In this document: positions 9,141 to 17,224 of the stretch, piece after piece
How the letters are laid out: each line of letters begins with the position of its first letter
Position numbering within the stretch: the first letter of the stretch is position 1
Assembly (NCBI RefSeq): GCF_014084125.1
Contig: NZ_CP048405.1
Span: forward strand, 1,364,001 to 1,428,000
Reading direction: 5' to 3'
Origin: Streptacidiphilus sp. PB12-B1b
GTDB lineage: Bacteria > Actinomycetota > Actinomycetes > Streptomycetales > Streptomycetaceae
DNA length: 64,000 nucleotides
Notes under the pieces: model-generated
What the model was told of the DNA's origin: nothing
What the model saw: the letters and a program-made list of their open reading frames with translations, nothing else
Database searches by the model: none
Program-made: the position numbers and the translations under genes

Positions 9141-9655
9141 CAGTCGGTCTCCCAGCGGTGAAGGACCTGGCGGTCGTGGAGCGGTGAGTCGGTGCTGCGG
9201 GAGTAGTCGGCCAGGTCCACCGTCACCAACAGCATCTCCAGGCCGGTGAACCCCCGCGCGGAGGTCGGCCGCTCGGAGCCGGCGACCTCGTCGAAGCCCT
9301 TCCAGGGGCGGGCGTTGAGGCGCTGCACCACCCGGCGGCAGAACCGGTCCCGGACCTCCGTGTCCTCGTTCTCCAGCAGGACCGCGGCGCAGATGTCCAC
9401 CACCCGGAAGAACTCGAGCGGCAGCAGGCCGTACACCGAGCGCGGCTCGGTCCAGCGATCGCCGTCCCGGAGCCGGACCCGCAGCTGCGGGAGCCGGTCG
9501 GGCATCACCCGGTTGAACATGTTGTTGGAGCAGATCGGCCACCGGTTGCGGTCCCGGACGGTGTGCACGAACTGCGCCGCGGTCAGTCCGCCCAGGACGG
9601 CGGCGGCCAGCAGCGGCGCCCGGTGCACGGCGGTGCTCCGAGGTCCACCGCTCAC
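9140..9655 (-). CDS. Membrane-anchored hypothetical partner of the HTTM protein
   Basis: This 171-residue protein begins with one hydrophobic helix (about residues 13-28), followed by Trp-Pro-Ile-Cys-Ser-Asn-Asn-Met-Phe-Asn. That motif resembles the Trp-Pro-Phe-x-x-Tyr-Pro-Met-Phe found in small proteins encoded beside HTTM genes. The remainder is soluble and charged. The GTG at 9655 overlaps the stop of the MccF-like gene (GTGA), and its own stop overlaps the HTTM start, so the three are probably translated in sequence. I cannot name a function; a subunit of the HTTM membrane complex is the best guess. Confidence 0.6.
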   Translation of the reverse strand: MSGGPRSTAVHRAPLLAAAVLGGLTAAQFVHTVRDRNRWPICSNNMFNRVMPDRLPQLRVRLRDGDRWTEPRSVYGLLPLEFFRVVDICAAVLLENEDTEVRDRFCRRVVQRLNARPWKGFDEVAGSERPTSARGFTGLEMLLVTVDLADYSRSTDSPLHDRQVLHRWETD

Positions 9656-10686
9656 GCCGCCACCGCGCTGTCCAGCACGGTGAGCCCGCACTCCGCGGCG
9701 GCGGTCAGCTCCGCCCGCGCGCCGAACGGGACGCAGAGCATGGGGTCGGTGTGGCCGAACGGCAGCCCGCTGACCACCGGCCCCTGGAACCCGGCGGTCT
9801 CCTGGGCGACCAGCTCGGCCAGCGCCTCGGAGCGGTCGAACTCCGGATCGGTGAACCGGCCCAGGCCGAGGCCGGCGATCCGGTCCAGTACGCCGATCTG
9901 GCGCAGCTGGGTGAACTGGGCGGTCAGCTTGGCCGGATCGGCGCCGGTGCTCTCCAGGAGCAGGAGCGCGCCGTCCAGTTCGGGCCAGTAGCCGGTCCCG
10001 GCCAGCGAGAGCAGGGTCTCCAGGTTCCCGCCGATCAGGAAGCCGGTGGCGCGGCCCGCGCGCAGGGCGCGGGCCGGGGCGGCGCTGAGCACGGTGCGCG
10101 GCCGGTCGTCCGCCGCGTCCCAGGGCAGGAACTCGGTCACCTGCTCGGCCGGGAGCGGGACCGGGCCGATCGGCCGGTCGCAGCCCAGCACCTGCTGGAA
10201 CATCCGCCGGGTGTACTCCAGGCTGCCGCCGAACTCGCCCCACTGCGGCAGGAGTTGCGGCCCGAGCACGACACCGGTGCCGGTGCGCTGCCAGATGGCG
10301 ACCAGCAGCGCCGTGGTGTCGCTGTAGCCGACCAGCGGCTTCGGGTGGGCCCGGATCAGGTCGTAGTCCAGCAGGTCGAGCAGCTGGTTCGCGTTGTACC
10401 CGCCGATCGAGGTCATGATCGCCCGGACCTGGTCGTCCAGGTACAACTCGTGCAGGTCGGCGGCGCGATCGGCGGGCGTCCCGGCGGTGTGGCCGGTGTC
10501 GCGCAGCCAGTTCCGTCCGCCCCTGACCCGGTAGCCGAGCTCCTCCAGGTGGGCCAGCGCCCGCTCCCGGCGCCGGGGGTAGCGGGCCGCGTGCGCCATC
10601 GACGGCGCGCAGACTCCGATCGTGTCACCCGGGCGCAGCGGCGCGGGCCGCAGCACCCCGGGTGCCGTCGTGCTGGGTCCTGGCAC
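9652..10686 (-). CDS. S66 family LD-carboxypeptidase, MccF-like immunity hydrolase
   Basis: This 344-residue protein carries the S66 catalytic triad: Ser122 in Gly-Tyr-Ser-Asp-Thr, Glu223 in Gly-Gly-Asn-Leu-Glu and His312 in Pro-Phe-Gly-His-Thr. The family contains murein LD-carboxypeptidases (LdcA) and MccF. MccF cleaves the amide of processed microcin C and other non-hydrolysable aminoacyl nucleotides and so protects the producer. A Trp at position 189 may match the base-stacking loop of MccF, but this needs alignment. The placement among synthetase-like genes favours an MccF role over cell-wall recycling. A GTG start lies six bases behind the methyltransferase stop. Confidence 0.85.
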   Translation of the reverse strand: MPGPSTTAPGVLRPAPLRPGDTIGVCAPSMAHAARYPRRRERALAHLEELGYRVRGGRNWLRDTGHTAGTPADRAADLHELYLDDQVRAIMTSIGGYNANQLLDLLDYDLIRAHPKPLVGYSDTTALLVAIWQRTGTGVVLGPQLLPQWGEFGGSLEYTRRMFQQVLGCDRPIGPVPLPAEQVTEFLPWDAADDRPRTVLSAAPARALRAGRATGFLIGGNLETLLSLAGTGYWPELDGALLLLESTGADPAKLTAQFTQLRQIGVLDRIAGLGLGRFTDPEFDRSEALAELVAQETAGFQGPVVSGLPFGHTDPMLCVPFGARAELTAAAECGLTVLDSAVAA

Positions 10687-10692
10687 GGTGGC

Positions 10693-11565
10693 TCACGCCC
10701 CGCGCTTGGCGACGAAGAAGAGGTTGTTGCCGCGCTCGGCCAGCGCGCTCTCGCCGAGCAGGCTCAGCTCCAGCTCGCGGATCTGCCGGTAGTGCTCCGG
10801 GTCCGACAGGGTGCGCAGCACGCCCGCGCTGGAGCCGTCCAGCTGGGTCTCCTGGTAGCCGGGGTAGACCAGCACCGGGTAGCCGGTGCGGACGGTGGTG
10901 TGCAGGCCGACCCGGGCCAGGTCGCCCTGGAGCTCGGTGGGCGTGAACAGGTGCATGGCGGGCATGTCCGGGGTGAACCTGCCGGTGCGGTCGAGCACGG
11001 CCGAGCGGGCCTCGTCCAGGTTGCCGACCATGATGTTGAAGAAGGCCGTGTGGTAGCGGTTCGGCAGCACCAGGGCCATCTGGGCGCCCGGGTTCATCAG
11101 CGAGCTGAGCTGGCGCAGCACCTCGGTCGGCTCGGCGACGAAGCCCAGCACGTTGTGGAAGCTGATCACCAGGTCGAAGCTGTGGCCGGCCAGGTCCTCG
11201 GCGACGTTCATCAGGTCGCCGTTCACCACGGTCAGGCGGTCCTGGTAGCCGTGCTGCTCGGCCTTGGCGGTCGCGTGCCGGGACATGTCGGGGCTGAGGT
11301 CGTACAGCACCCCGGTGAGGTCCGGGCGGGCGGTCAGCAGCCGGTCGGTCCAGCGGCCGGTGCCGCCGCCCGCGTCCAGCAGCCGGCCGCCCTGGGGCAG
11401 GTTCGGCAGCACGTGGCGCTCGATGGACTCCCAGAGCAGTTCGTCGGAGAGGCGCCAGTAGACCTGCTCGTCGACCCGGTCGTAGCCGTCGGCCTTGTCC
11501 CGGAAGTAGCTGAGCACCTCGGCGTGCTCGGCGCTGTCGACGGATTCGGAGAGCTGGGACGTCAT
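10693..11565 (-). CDS. Class I SAM-dependent methyltransferase
   Basis: This 290-residue protein has the SAM-binding motif Leu-Asp-Ala-Gly-Gly-Gly-Thr-Gly near residues 63-70, an acidic residue after strand beta-2 (Tyr-Asp-Leu-Ser), and the Phe-Asp-Leu-Val-Ile-Ser-Phe-His motif of class I methyltransferases. The C-terminal part is variable and likely binds the substrate. AGGA precedes the ATG at 11565. It is the second gene of the minus operon and probably tailors the cluster product; N-, O- or C-methylation cannot be told from the sequence. Confidence 0.85.
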   Translation of the reverse strand: MTSQLSESVDSAEHAEVLSYFRDKADGYDRVDEQVYWRLSDELLWESIERHVLPNLPQGGRLLDAGGGTGRWTDRLLTARPDLTGVLYDLSPDMSRHATAKAEQHGYQDRLTVVNGDLMNVAEDLAGHSFDLVISFHNVLGFVAEPTEVLRQLSSLMNPGAQMALVLPNRYHTAFFNIMVGNLDEARSAVLDRTGRFTPDMPAMHLFTPTELQGDLARVGLHTTVRTGYPVLVYPGYQETQLDGSSAGVLRTLSDPEHYRQIRELELSLLGESALAERGNNLFFVAKRGA

Positions 11566-11616
11566 TGCGGTTTTCCTATCATGGAGGTGACGGAGCGTCA
11601 GGGGAGGGGCTGCGGA

Positions 11617-12639
11617 TCAGGGCAGGATGGCGCTGCCGTTGAAGCGGAGCAGCAGGGCGAGGTCGCGGATGTCGTCGTGCTTGGTCGCCCAGAGCAGGAA
11701 GCGCTCGACGCCCAGGCCGAAACCGGCGGTGCGGAGTGGATGGCGCTGCTTCATGACCGTGTACCACTCGTAGCTCTCGGCGGGGACCTCGTGCAGGCTC
11801 AGCGCCTTGGCGAGGGTCTCCCCGTCCGGGTGCCGCTCGCCGGAGCCGACCGTCTCACCGACGCCGAACAGCAGGTCGGCGCTGAGCGCCTTGGTCGGGT
11901 CGGCCTCGTCGAACGCCTGGTAGAACGGCACGCTCAGGTGGTCGGGGTGGGTCACCCAGACGTACCCGCCGAACTGCTCCATCAGCTCGCGCTCCCCGGC
12001 GCGGGTCAGGTTGCGGCAGCGGGGCTCCAACTCGGTGACGAAGCGCGGGTCGGCGTCCAGCCGCTCGACCGCCTCGTCGAAGGTGATCCGCGGCAGCGCC
12101 GAGGAGCCGGCCAGCTCCTCCAGGTGCTCCACCGTTCCGGCCATCTCGCGGACCGCGTCACCGGCGTACGCCAGCAGGCCCGCCGCCAGGTACCTGAGGT
12201 AGTCCTCCACGGTGCGGATGACGTCGTCCAGGCCGCCGACGATCTCGGCCTCGCTGTGGAAGAACTGGCACAGGTGGGTCTCGTCGGCCGGCTCGCCGCG
12301 GAAGGACGGCATCAGGTAGTACGAGCCCTCGGGCGCGAGCCGGCAGCCGAACTCGAGCATGAACTGCATGGAGTCCGCGAGGTAGGTGGGGACGCCCTCC
12401 AGGTTCACCATCACCGGGCTGCTGTCGCTGCCCCGGCCCATCGGGCTGGAGATCGAGCCGGTGGTGATCGGGAGGTGCAGGTTCCGCGCCCTGCGCTCGG
12501 TCCAGAAGGCGGTGGTCCGGTGGGCGATGACATCCTGGAGCACGGTCAGGTTCCGGTACCACGGGTTTTCCAGCACCGTCAGGTAGTGGTCGTCCGGGTT
12601 CTTCCAGGAACGCGGTGCGGGAGTCGTCTCGACAGACAT
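11617..12639 (-). CDS. Stripped asparaginyl-tRNA-synthetase-like enzyme (class IIb core)
   Basis: This 340-residue protein resembles only the catalytic domain of AsnRS/AspRS. Motif 2 is Phe-Arg-Gly-Glu (113-116) with a following His-Leu-Cys-Gln-Phe-Phe, and motif 3 is Gly-Leu-Gly-Val-Glu-Arg ending at Arg313. The N-terminal OB-fold anticodon-binding domain is absent. Relatives of this shape include AsnA-type asparagine synthetases and synthetase paralogues recruited into natural-product pathways. It probably activates Asp, Asn or a related acid as an adenylate. A clear AGGACCTCC site precedes the ATG at 12639. It is the first gene of the minus operon. Confidence 0.8.
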   Translation of the reverse strand: MSVETTPAPRSWKNPDDHYLTVLENPWYRNLTVLQDVIAHRTTAFWTERRARNLHLPITTGSISSPMGRGSDSSPVMVNLEGVPTYLADSMQFMLEFGCRLAPEGSYYLMPSFRGEPADETHLCQFFHSEAEIVGGLDDVIRTVEDYLRYLAAGLLAYAGDAVREMAGTVEHLEELAGSSALPRITFDEAVERLDADPRFVTELEPRCRNLTRAGERELMEQFGGYVWVTHPDHLSVPFYQAFDEADPTKALSADLLFGVGETVGSGERHPDGETLAKALSLHEVPAESYEWYTVMKQRHPLRTAGFGLGVERFLLWATKHDDIRDLALLLRFNGSAILP

Positions 12640-13014
12640 GGAGGTCCTTTGCTGTGTTGGGCCGGCTTACTCGGCCCGACGAATGGACGGCGCCGATCCG
12701 CAGGACTCACCGGAATTGCGGCACACATCATCGTGGACACCAATCGGCGTACCGGTCCAGGGATTTGGGCTGCGTCCAGTGGCCATGTCCGGTCGCCGCC
12801 AATTCCGGTCGCGGCAGTGCGGATTCCGCACGTTCCCGGCGGTGTCTCGCATGGCAAGACAGGCCCGGAGCGGTGCGAGAAGTCGCCACGGCGGGACCCC
12901 GCCGCGTTCTGTACTGGATTCCGTTCGGCCACGAATGCCAGGCTGGCCGCGCAGCCGAATTGAACCGGAAAGCACGCCGCTGCTCGTTCGTCCGCCCTCT
13001 GGAGTGGTGTCCCT
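12640..13014. promoter_or_regulatory. Divergent promoter region between the two halves of the synthetase cluster
   Basis: This 375-base gap separates the minus operon (start 12639) from the plus operon (start 13015), so it must hold both promoters. A short inverted repeat GGGCCG/CGGCCC lies at about 12658-12676, in the leader of the minus operon. I see no clear T-box, operator palindrome or SARP heptamer array and no supportable coding frame. Confidence 0.5.
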
Positions 13015-13914
13015 GTGCTGTCCCTAGTCCCCCCAGCGGCGGTGCCCTCCGCCGTGGTCGCCGGCGTCGGGCTGACCCTGTCCGGTACGGCGGCCGTGCT
13101 CAGGCGCAGCGCGGCCCTGGAACTGTCGGCCGTGCTCGACCTCGGGGGCGGCGTCGGCCGGGGCTGGCGGCAGCTGCTGGCCGCGCCGGAGGTCGATCTG
13201 GTGGTGCTCGACGAGACCGGCCCGGAACGCCTGCGGAAGGTGCGCCAACTGGCCGATTCGGGCAAGGCGGTGCTGCTGGCCGATCCTTTCCCGCTCACGG
13301 TCGAGGAGTTGGACGGCCTGCTGACGGCGGAGCGCGCGAGCGACCGGCCGATCGGCCTGCTGGCGCCGCACCGGGCCCTGCTCGGTGCGGCCGCCCAGGG
13401 CCACAGCTGGGGGCCGCTGACCTGCGGTGTACTGGCGGTCTCCGGATTCCGCCAGGTGGAGGCGCACCGCTGGGGCCGCTGGGGGGCGCTGGCCGACGGC
13501 GCCCCGGCCCAGGCCGCGCTCCGGGCGGTCGCCCCCTACCTGGATCTGGTCTGCCAACTGCTGGGCGAGCCGCAGGTGTTGTGCAGCCTGGGCCCGGGCT
13601 CCGGCGCGGACGTCGGGCTGGTCGACTTCGCCCAGGGGGCCCGGCTGGCCTGGGCGGTCACCTCCCGGGCCACGGCCCAGGTCGAGCGGCTCGACCTGCT
13701 GGACGGCGGGCACCGGCTGCGGCTGGAGGACGGCTGGCTGCACGTCGAGGGGCCCGCCGGTCGCAGCACCACGGAGCTGACCTCGCTGCCCGCCGCGCAC
13801 GAGCTGCTGCTCGGCGAGATGGCCGCGGCGATCAACGCTGTTGGTAAGCTTCGCTATTGCAGTCTGGCTGCCGGTCGTGGCCTGGCGATGCTCCTGGGGG
13901 CCTGGAAGACCTGA
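13015..13914 (+). CDS. Degenerate Gfo/Idh/MocA-like oxidoreductase
   Basis: This 299-residue protein starts at a GTG preceded by GGAG about ten bases upstream. It follows the outline of a Gfo/Idh/MocA protein, with an N-terminal Rossmann half ending near residue 115 and a C-terminal beta-sheet half. However, the usual Gly-x-Gly-x-x-Gly dinucleotide motif is poorly kept (Gly-Val-Gly-Leu-Thr near residue 18), and the Glu-Lys-Pro catalytic motif is replaced (Ala-Asp-Pro near 90). It may have lost redox activity. It leads the plus operon ahead of pheS, about 130 bases apart. Confidence 0.5.
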   Translation: MLSLVPPAAVPSAVVAGVGLTLSGTAAVLRRSAALELSAVLDLGGGVGRGWRQLLAAPEVDLVVLDETGPERLRKVRQLADSGKAVLLADPFPLTVEELDGLLTAERASDRPIGLLAPHRALLGAAAQGHSWGPLTCGVLAVSGFRQVEAHRWGRWGALADGAPAQAALRAVAPYLDLVCQLLGEPQVLCSLGPGSGADVGLVDFAQGARLAWAVTSRATAQVERLDLLDGGHRLRLEDGWLHVEGPAGRSTTELTSLPAAHELLLGEMAAAINAVGKLRYCSLAAGRGLAMLLGAWKT

Positions 13915-14047
13915 CGACGTTGAGCCGGCTGGTGCGCCCCGAAGGCCGTGCAGCCCGAAGCGGACTGAGCCCGTGGTGTCCCGTCCGGGGCGGTGGAACG
14001 GGCCCTCGGCGCCGACGGACTGCAGATCAAGTTATGGAGTGGGTGAG

Positions 14048-15082
14048 TTGACAGACATCGAGAGCTTGCGACGATCCTTCCTGGACGAGTTGTCCGGGGC
14101 GTCCCAACGAGTCGAGCTTGAGGCGGTGCGAACCTCATTCCTCGGCCGCCGCAGCGTCATCAAGGAGGGATTCCGTCGCCTGGCCGACCTGCCGGAGGAG
14201 GAGCGCCGGGAGCAGGCAGTCCGGCTGAACGAACTCTCGCAGCACATGCAGCGCGAGATCGACGCCCGGGTCGATGCGGCCCGCAAGGCGGAGACCGCCA
14301 AGCAGTTGGAGGCGGAGTGGCTCGATGTCACGCTGCCCGGCCAGGCGCCGCGAACCGGCTCCTGGCACCCGCTCACCGAGGTCGTGCAGCGCTGCCTGGC
14401 CGTCCTGCGGCAGCTCGGGTTCGAGCACGCCGAGGGCCCTGAGGTCGAGGACGCCTACCACAACTTCGACGCCCTCAACATCCCGAAGCACCACCCTGCC
14501 CGGGACATGCAGGACACCTTCTGGCTGGGCCCCGAGAAGCTGTTGCGCTCGCACACCACCACCGTCCAGGCGCGCGTCCTCGGCCAGGGCAGGGAGCTGC
14601 CGATCAAGATCGCGGCGGCCGGGCGGGTGTACCGCAACGAGGCGGTGGACGCCACCCACCTGGCGATGTTCCACCAGCTGGAGGGCTTCTGGCTGGAGCC
14701 GGGCCTGAGCGTCGGCCACCTGAAGAGTCTGCTCGCCTTCGTCGCCACCTCGCTCTACGGCGAGGACGTCAGGTTCCGCTTCAAGCCCAAGTACTACCCG
14801 TACACCGAGCCCTCGCTCGGGCTCGACATCGCCTGCACCAACTGCGGCGGCGCCGGCTGCGAGGCCTGCCACCACATCGGCTGGGTGACCATCATCGGGG
14901 CCGGCATGATCCACCCGGCGGTGCTGCGCGAGTTCGGCTACGACCGGGACGGGATCACCGGTATCGCGTTCGGCTGGGGCACCACCCGGATGACCGCGCA
15001 GTGGCTGGGCGTCTCCAAGGTCAGGCCGCTCTACGGATCCGACCAGCGCCTGCTGAACTACCTTCACCGAGGCCAGCAATGA
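14048..15082 (+). CDS. pheS: Divergent phenylalanyl-tRNA synthetase alpha subunit, cluster copy
   Basis: This 344-residue protein keeps the N-terminal coiled coil (about 1-85), motif 2 (Gly-Arg-Val-Tyr-Arg-Asn-Glu), the Cys-rich Cys-Gly-Gly-Ala-Gly-Cys loop and a motif-3 Gly-x-Gly-x-x-Arg. Two pocket positions differ from ordinary PheRS. The Phe-Pro-Phe pair that grips the substrate ring is Tyr250-Pro251-Tyr252. The Gly-Met-Gly before the motif-3 Arg is Gly-Trp-Gly (Trp310). Altered amino-acid specificity or inhibitor resistance is likely. I chose TTG at 14048 because GGAGTGGG lies at the right distance; GTG at 14039 lacks a ribosome site. It overlaps pheT by ATGA. Confidence 0.85.
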   Translation: MTDIESLRRSFLDELSGASQRVELEAVRTSFLGRRSVIKEGFRRLADLPEEERREQAVRLNELSQHMQREIDARVDAARKAETAKQLEAEWLDVTLPGQAPRTGSWHPLTEVVQRCLAVLRQLGFEHAEGPEVEDAYHNFDALNIPKHHPARDMQDTFWLGPEKLLRSHTTTVQARVLGQGRELPIKIAAAGRVYRNEAVDATHLAMFHQLEGFWLEPGLSVGHLKSLLAFVATSLYGEDVRFRFKPKYYPYTEPSLGLDIACTNCGGAGCEACHHIGWVTIIGAGMIHPAVLREFGYDRDGITGIAFGWGTTRMTAQWLGVSKVRPLYGSDQRLLNYLHRGQQ

Positions 15083-17151
15083 AAATGACGATCGCAGGTC
15101 TGCGGACCTTCCTCCCCGGACTCCCCGGCGACGCCACCGTGTTCCGCAACGCCCTGGACGAGTCCGGCCTGGAGGTCAAGAGCATCACCGCGGACGGTCC
15201 GCTGACCGCGGTGAGCCTGGAGTTCCTGGCCAACCGGGGGGACCACCGCAGCTACGCCGGGGTCGCCCTGGAGCTGTCGGCCCGGCTCGGCCTTCCGCTC
15301 GCCACCGTCGCCGTCGCCCCGATCGTGGTCGGCGCCGACGGCCCCGCGGTCTCGGTGTCCTCGGACCGCTGCCTGGCCTACACCCTGACCGCGCTGGAGG
15401 TGCTGGACGGGGCGGCCGAGCTGCCCGCCGACACCGTCGAGCGGCTGGTCACCGCCGACCTGCACACCGGTCTGAGCGTGCTGGACGCGGCGGAGGCGGC
15501 CGGTCTCGAACTCGGCCAGCCGGTCCAGGTGTTCGACGCCGACCGGGTGGTCGGGGCGGTCGAGGTCCGGGAGAGCCGGGCCGACGAGAGCTTCCGGGCG
15601 ATCGGCGCCGAGACCGCCCGGGCGCTGCCGGAGGGCACGCTGGTGGTGGCCGACCAGGAGAAGATCATCGCGGTGGCCGGGGTGGTCGGCGGCGAACTCG
15701 CCCGGGTGACCGCCGGTACCCGCCGGGTGCTGCTGGAGTCGGCTGCGTTCGAGCCGGTCCCGGTCCGGCTCGCGGCCACGGCGCTGGGGCTGTCCAACCC
15801 GGTGTCCCAGCGCTTCGAGCGCGGCGCCGACCCGACCGCGGTGCACGCCGGGGCCGGCCGGGCGCTGGCCCTGCTGGAGGGGGCCGGGGCCGCCGTGCGG
15901 ACCGGCACGACCAGCGAGCCGCGCCGCTGGGCGGGTTCGCTGCCGGTGCTGACCGTGGACGCGGAGCGGGCCTCGACCTTCCTCGGCGCCGCGCTGGACG
16001 CCGACGAGGTGGCCGAGCGGCTGGCCGCGTACGGCTTCCGGGCCGTCGGCGAGGGCCGGTTCGAGGTCCCCGGCACCCGCATCTGGGACGTCAAGGAGAC
16101 CGAGGACCTGTACGAGGAGCTGGCCAGGCACATCGGCTTCGACCAGCTCCCGGCCCAGCCGCTGCCGGCCGGCCTCGGCGCCGCCCCGACCCCGCACGAG
16201 GAGCTGGTCGGGACGATCGGCGACACCCTGGTCGGCCTCGGCTTCTACGAGACCTTCACCGACGGCTTCTACGCCAAGGACACCCTGAAGGTCCTCTCGC
16301 CGTCCGACGGTCACCCGCTGGCGGCACACGTCGGCATCGCCAACGCCGAGGACCGCCGGTACTCGATGCTCAAGAACAACTGCCTGGCCCAGGCGGTCGT
16401 CGCGGTCGGCGCCAACCTGCGCTTCAAGCAGGAGTGGATCCGGCTGTTCGAGGTGACCCGGGTGTTCGAGCCCTCGACGGAGGCCGCCAACGGCTTCTGT
16501 CACGAGCGCCCGGTGCTCTGGGCGATCGTCTCCGGGGAGCTCCAGGAGGGGCTGTGGTCCGGCAAGTCCGGCACCGCGGACTTCTTCTTCCTGCGCGGTG
16601 CGGCCGAGGAGATCGCACTCGCCTGCGGCGTCCGGCTGACCGTGCGGCGGCTCCCGGAGAGCCACCCCCTGGCCGACTTCCTGCACCCGCACCGCAGCGC
16701 CGAACTGCTGGTGGACGGGGCCCCCGCGGGCGTCTGCGGCGAGGTGCACCCCGACGTGCGGCACCGGGCCGGGCTCGGCGGCAAGCGCCCGGTCTACCTG
16801 GAACTCGACCTGGAGGCCTGGTCGGTGCGGACGGAGCGGGCGGTCGGCGAGCGGTTCAAGGAGGACCCGGCGGTCGAGCGGATGCTCGACTTCGTCACCC
16901 CCCGCACGGTCTCCAACGACCAGGTGGCCGAGACGCTGCGCGAGGCCGCCCCGGAGTGGCTGCGCTCGGTCGAGGTCGACGACGTCTTCCTGCCGGACCG
17001 GGCCGACCCCGGCCGGCGGTCCGTCACCTACCTGCTGCGTTTCGACAGCGAGCCGCCCCGTCCGGCGGAGGACACCAACCAGGTGCTGGACCAGCTGGTC
17101 CAGGCCGTGACCGAGCGCTTCGGCACCGAAGGCGTGCACCTGCGCGCCTGA
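15079..17151 (+). CDS. pheT: Phenylalanyl-tRNA synthetase beta subunit lacking the tRNA-binding B2 domain, cluster copy
   Basis: The ATG at 15079 overlaps the pheS stop (ATGA), which fixes the start. The 690-residue product is about 130 residues shorter than usual PheT. The B1 segment runs straight into Phe-Leu-Ala-Asn-Arg-Gly-Asp-His-Arg-Ser, the position usually reached after the EMAP/OB-fold B2 domain, so that domain is missing. The B3/B4 editing region, B5 and the C-terminal ferredoxin-like anticodon-binding domain remain. Paired with the divergent PheS, it forms a second PheRS that is either a resistant target copy or a biosynthetic amino-acid-activating enzyme. Confidence 0.87.
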   Translation: MKMTIAGLRTFLPGLPGDATVFRNALDESGLEVKSITADGPLTAVSLEFLANRGDHRSYAGVALELSARLGLPLATVAVAPIVVGADGPAVSVSSDRCLAYTLTALEVLDGAAELPADTVERLVTADLHTGLSVLDAAEAAGLELGQPVQVFDADRVVGAVEVRESRADESFRAIGAETARALPEGTLVVADQEKIIAVAGVVGGELARVTAGTRRVLLESAAFEPVPVRLAATALGLSNPVSQRFERGADPTAVHAGAGRALALLEGAGAAVRTGTTSEPRRWAGSLPVLTVDAERASTFLGAALDADEVAERLAAYGFRAVGEGRFEVPGTRIWDVKETEDLYEELARHIGFDQLPAQPLPAGLGAAPTPHEELVGTIGDTLVGLGFYETFTDGFYAKDTLKVLSPSDGHPLAAHVGIANAEDRRYSMLKNNCLAQAVVAVGANLRFKQEWIRLFEVTRVFEPSTEAANGFCHERPVLWAIVSGELQEGLWSGKSGTADFFFLRGAAEEIALACGVRLTVRRLPESHPLADFLHPHRSAELLVDGAPAGVCGEVHPDVRHRAGLGGKRPVYLELDLEAWSVRTERAVGERFKEDPAVERMLDFVTPRTVSNDQVAETLREAAPEWLRSVEVDDVFLPDRADPGRRSVTYLLRFDSEPPRPAEDTNQVLDQLVQAVTERFGTEGVHLRA

Positions 17152-17224
17152 CCGTCCGGCCCTCCCGGTGCGTCCGCCGTCCCGGCGGCGGGCGCACCGG
17201 GCCCCATCCGAGGAGATGCCCACC

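Noticed and set aside
14000-14015. T-box-like GGTGGAAC upstream of the cluster pheS
   Set aside because: The following bases do not complete the T-box core, the specifying UGGN does not match tRNA-Phe, and no specifier loop or antiterminator could be drawn.
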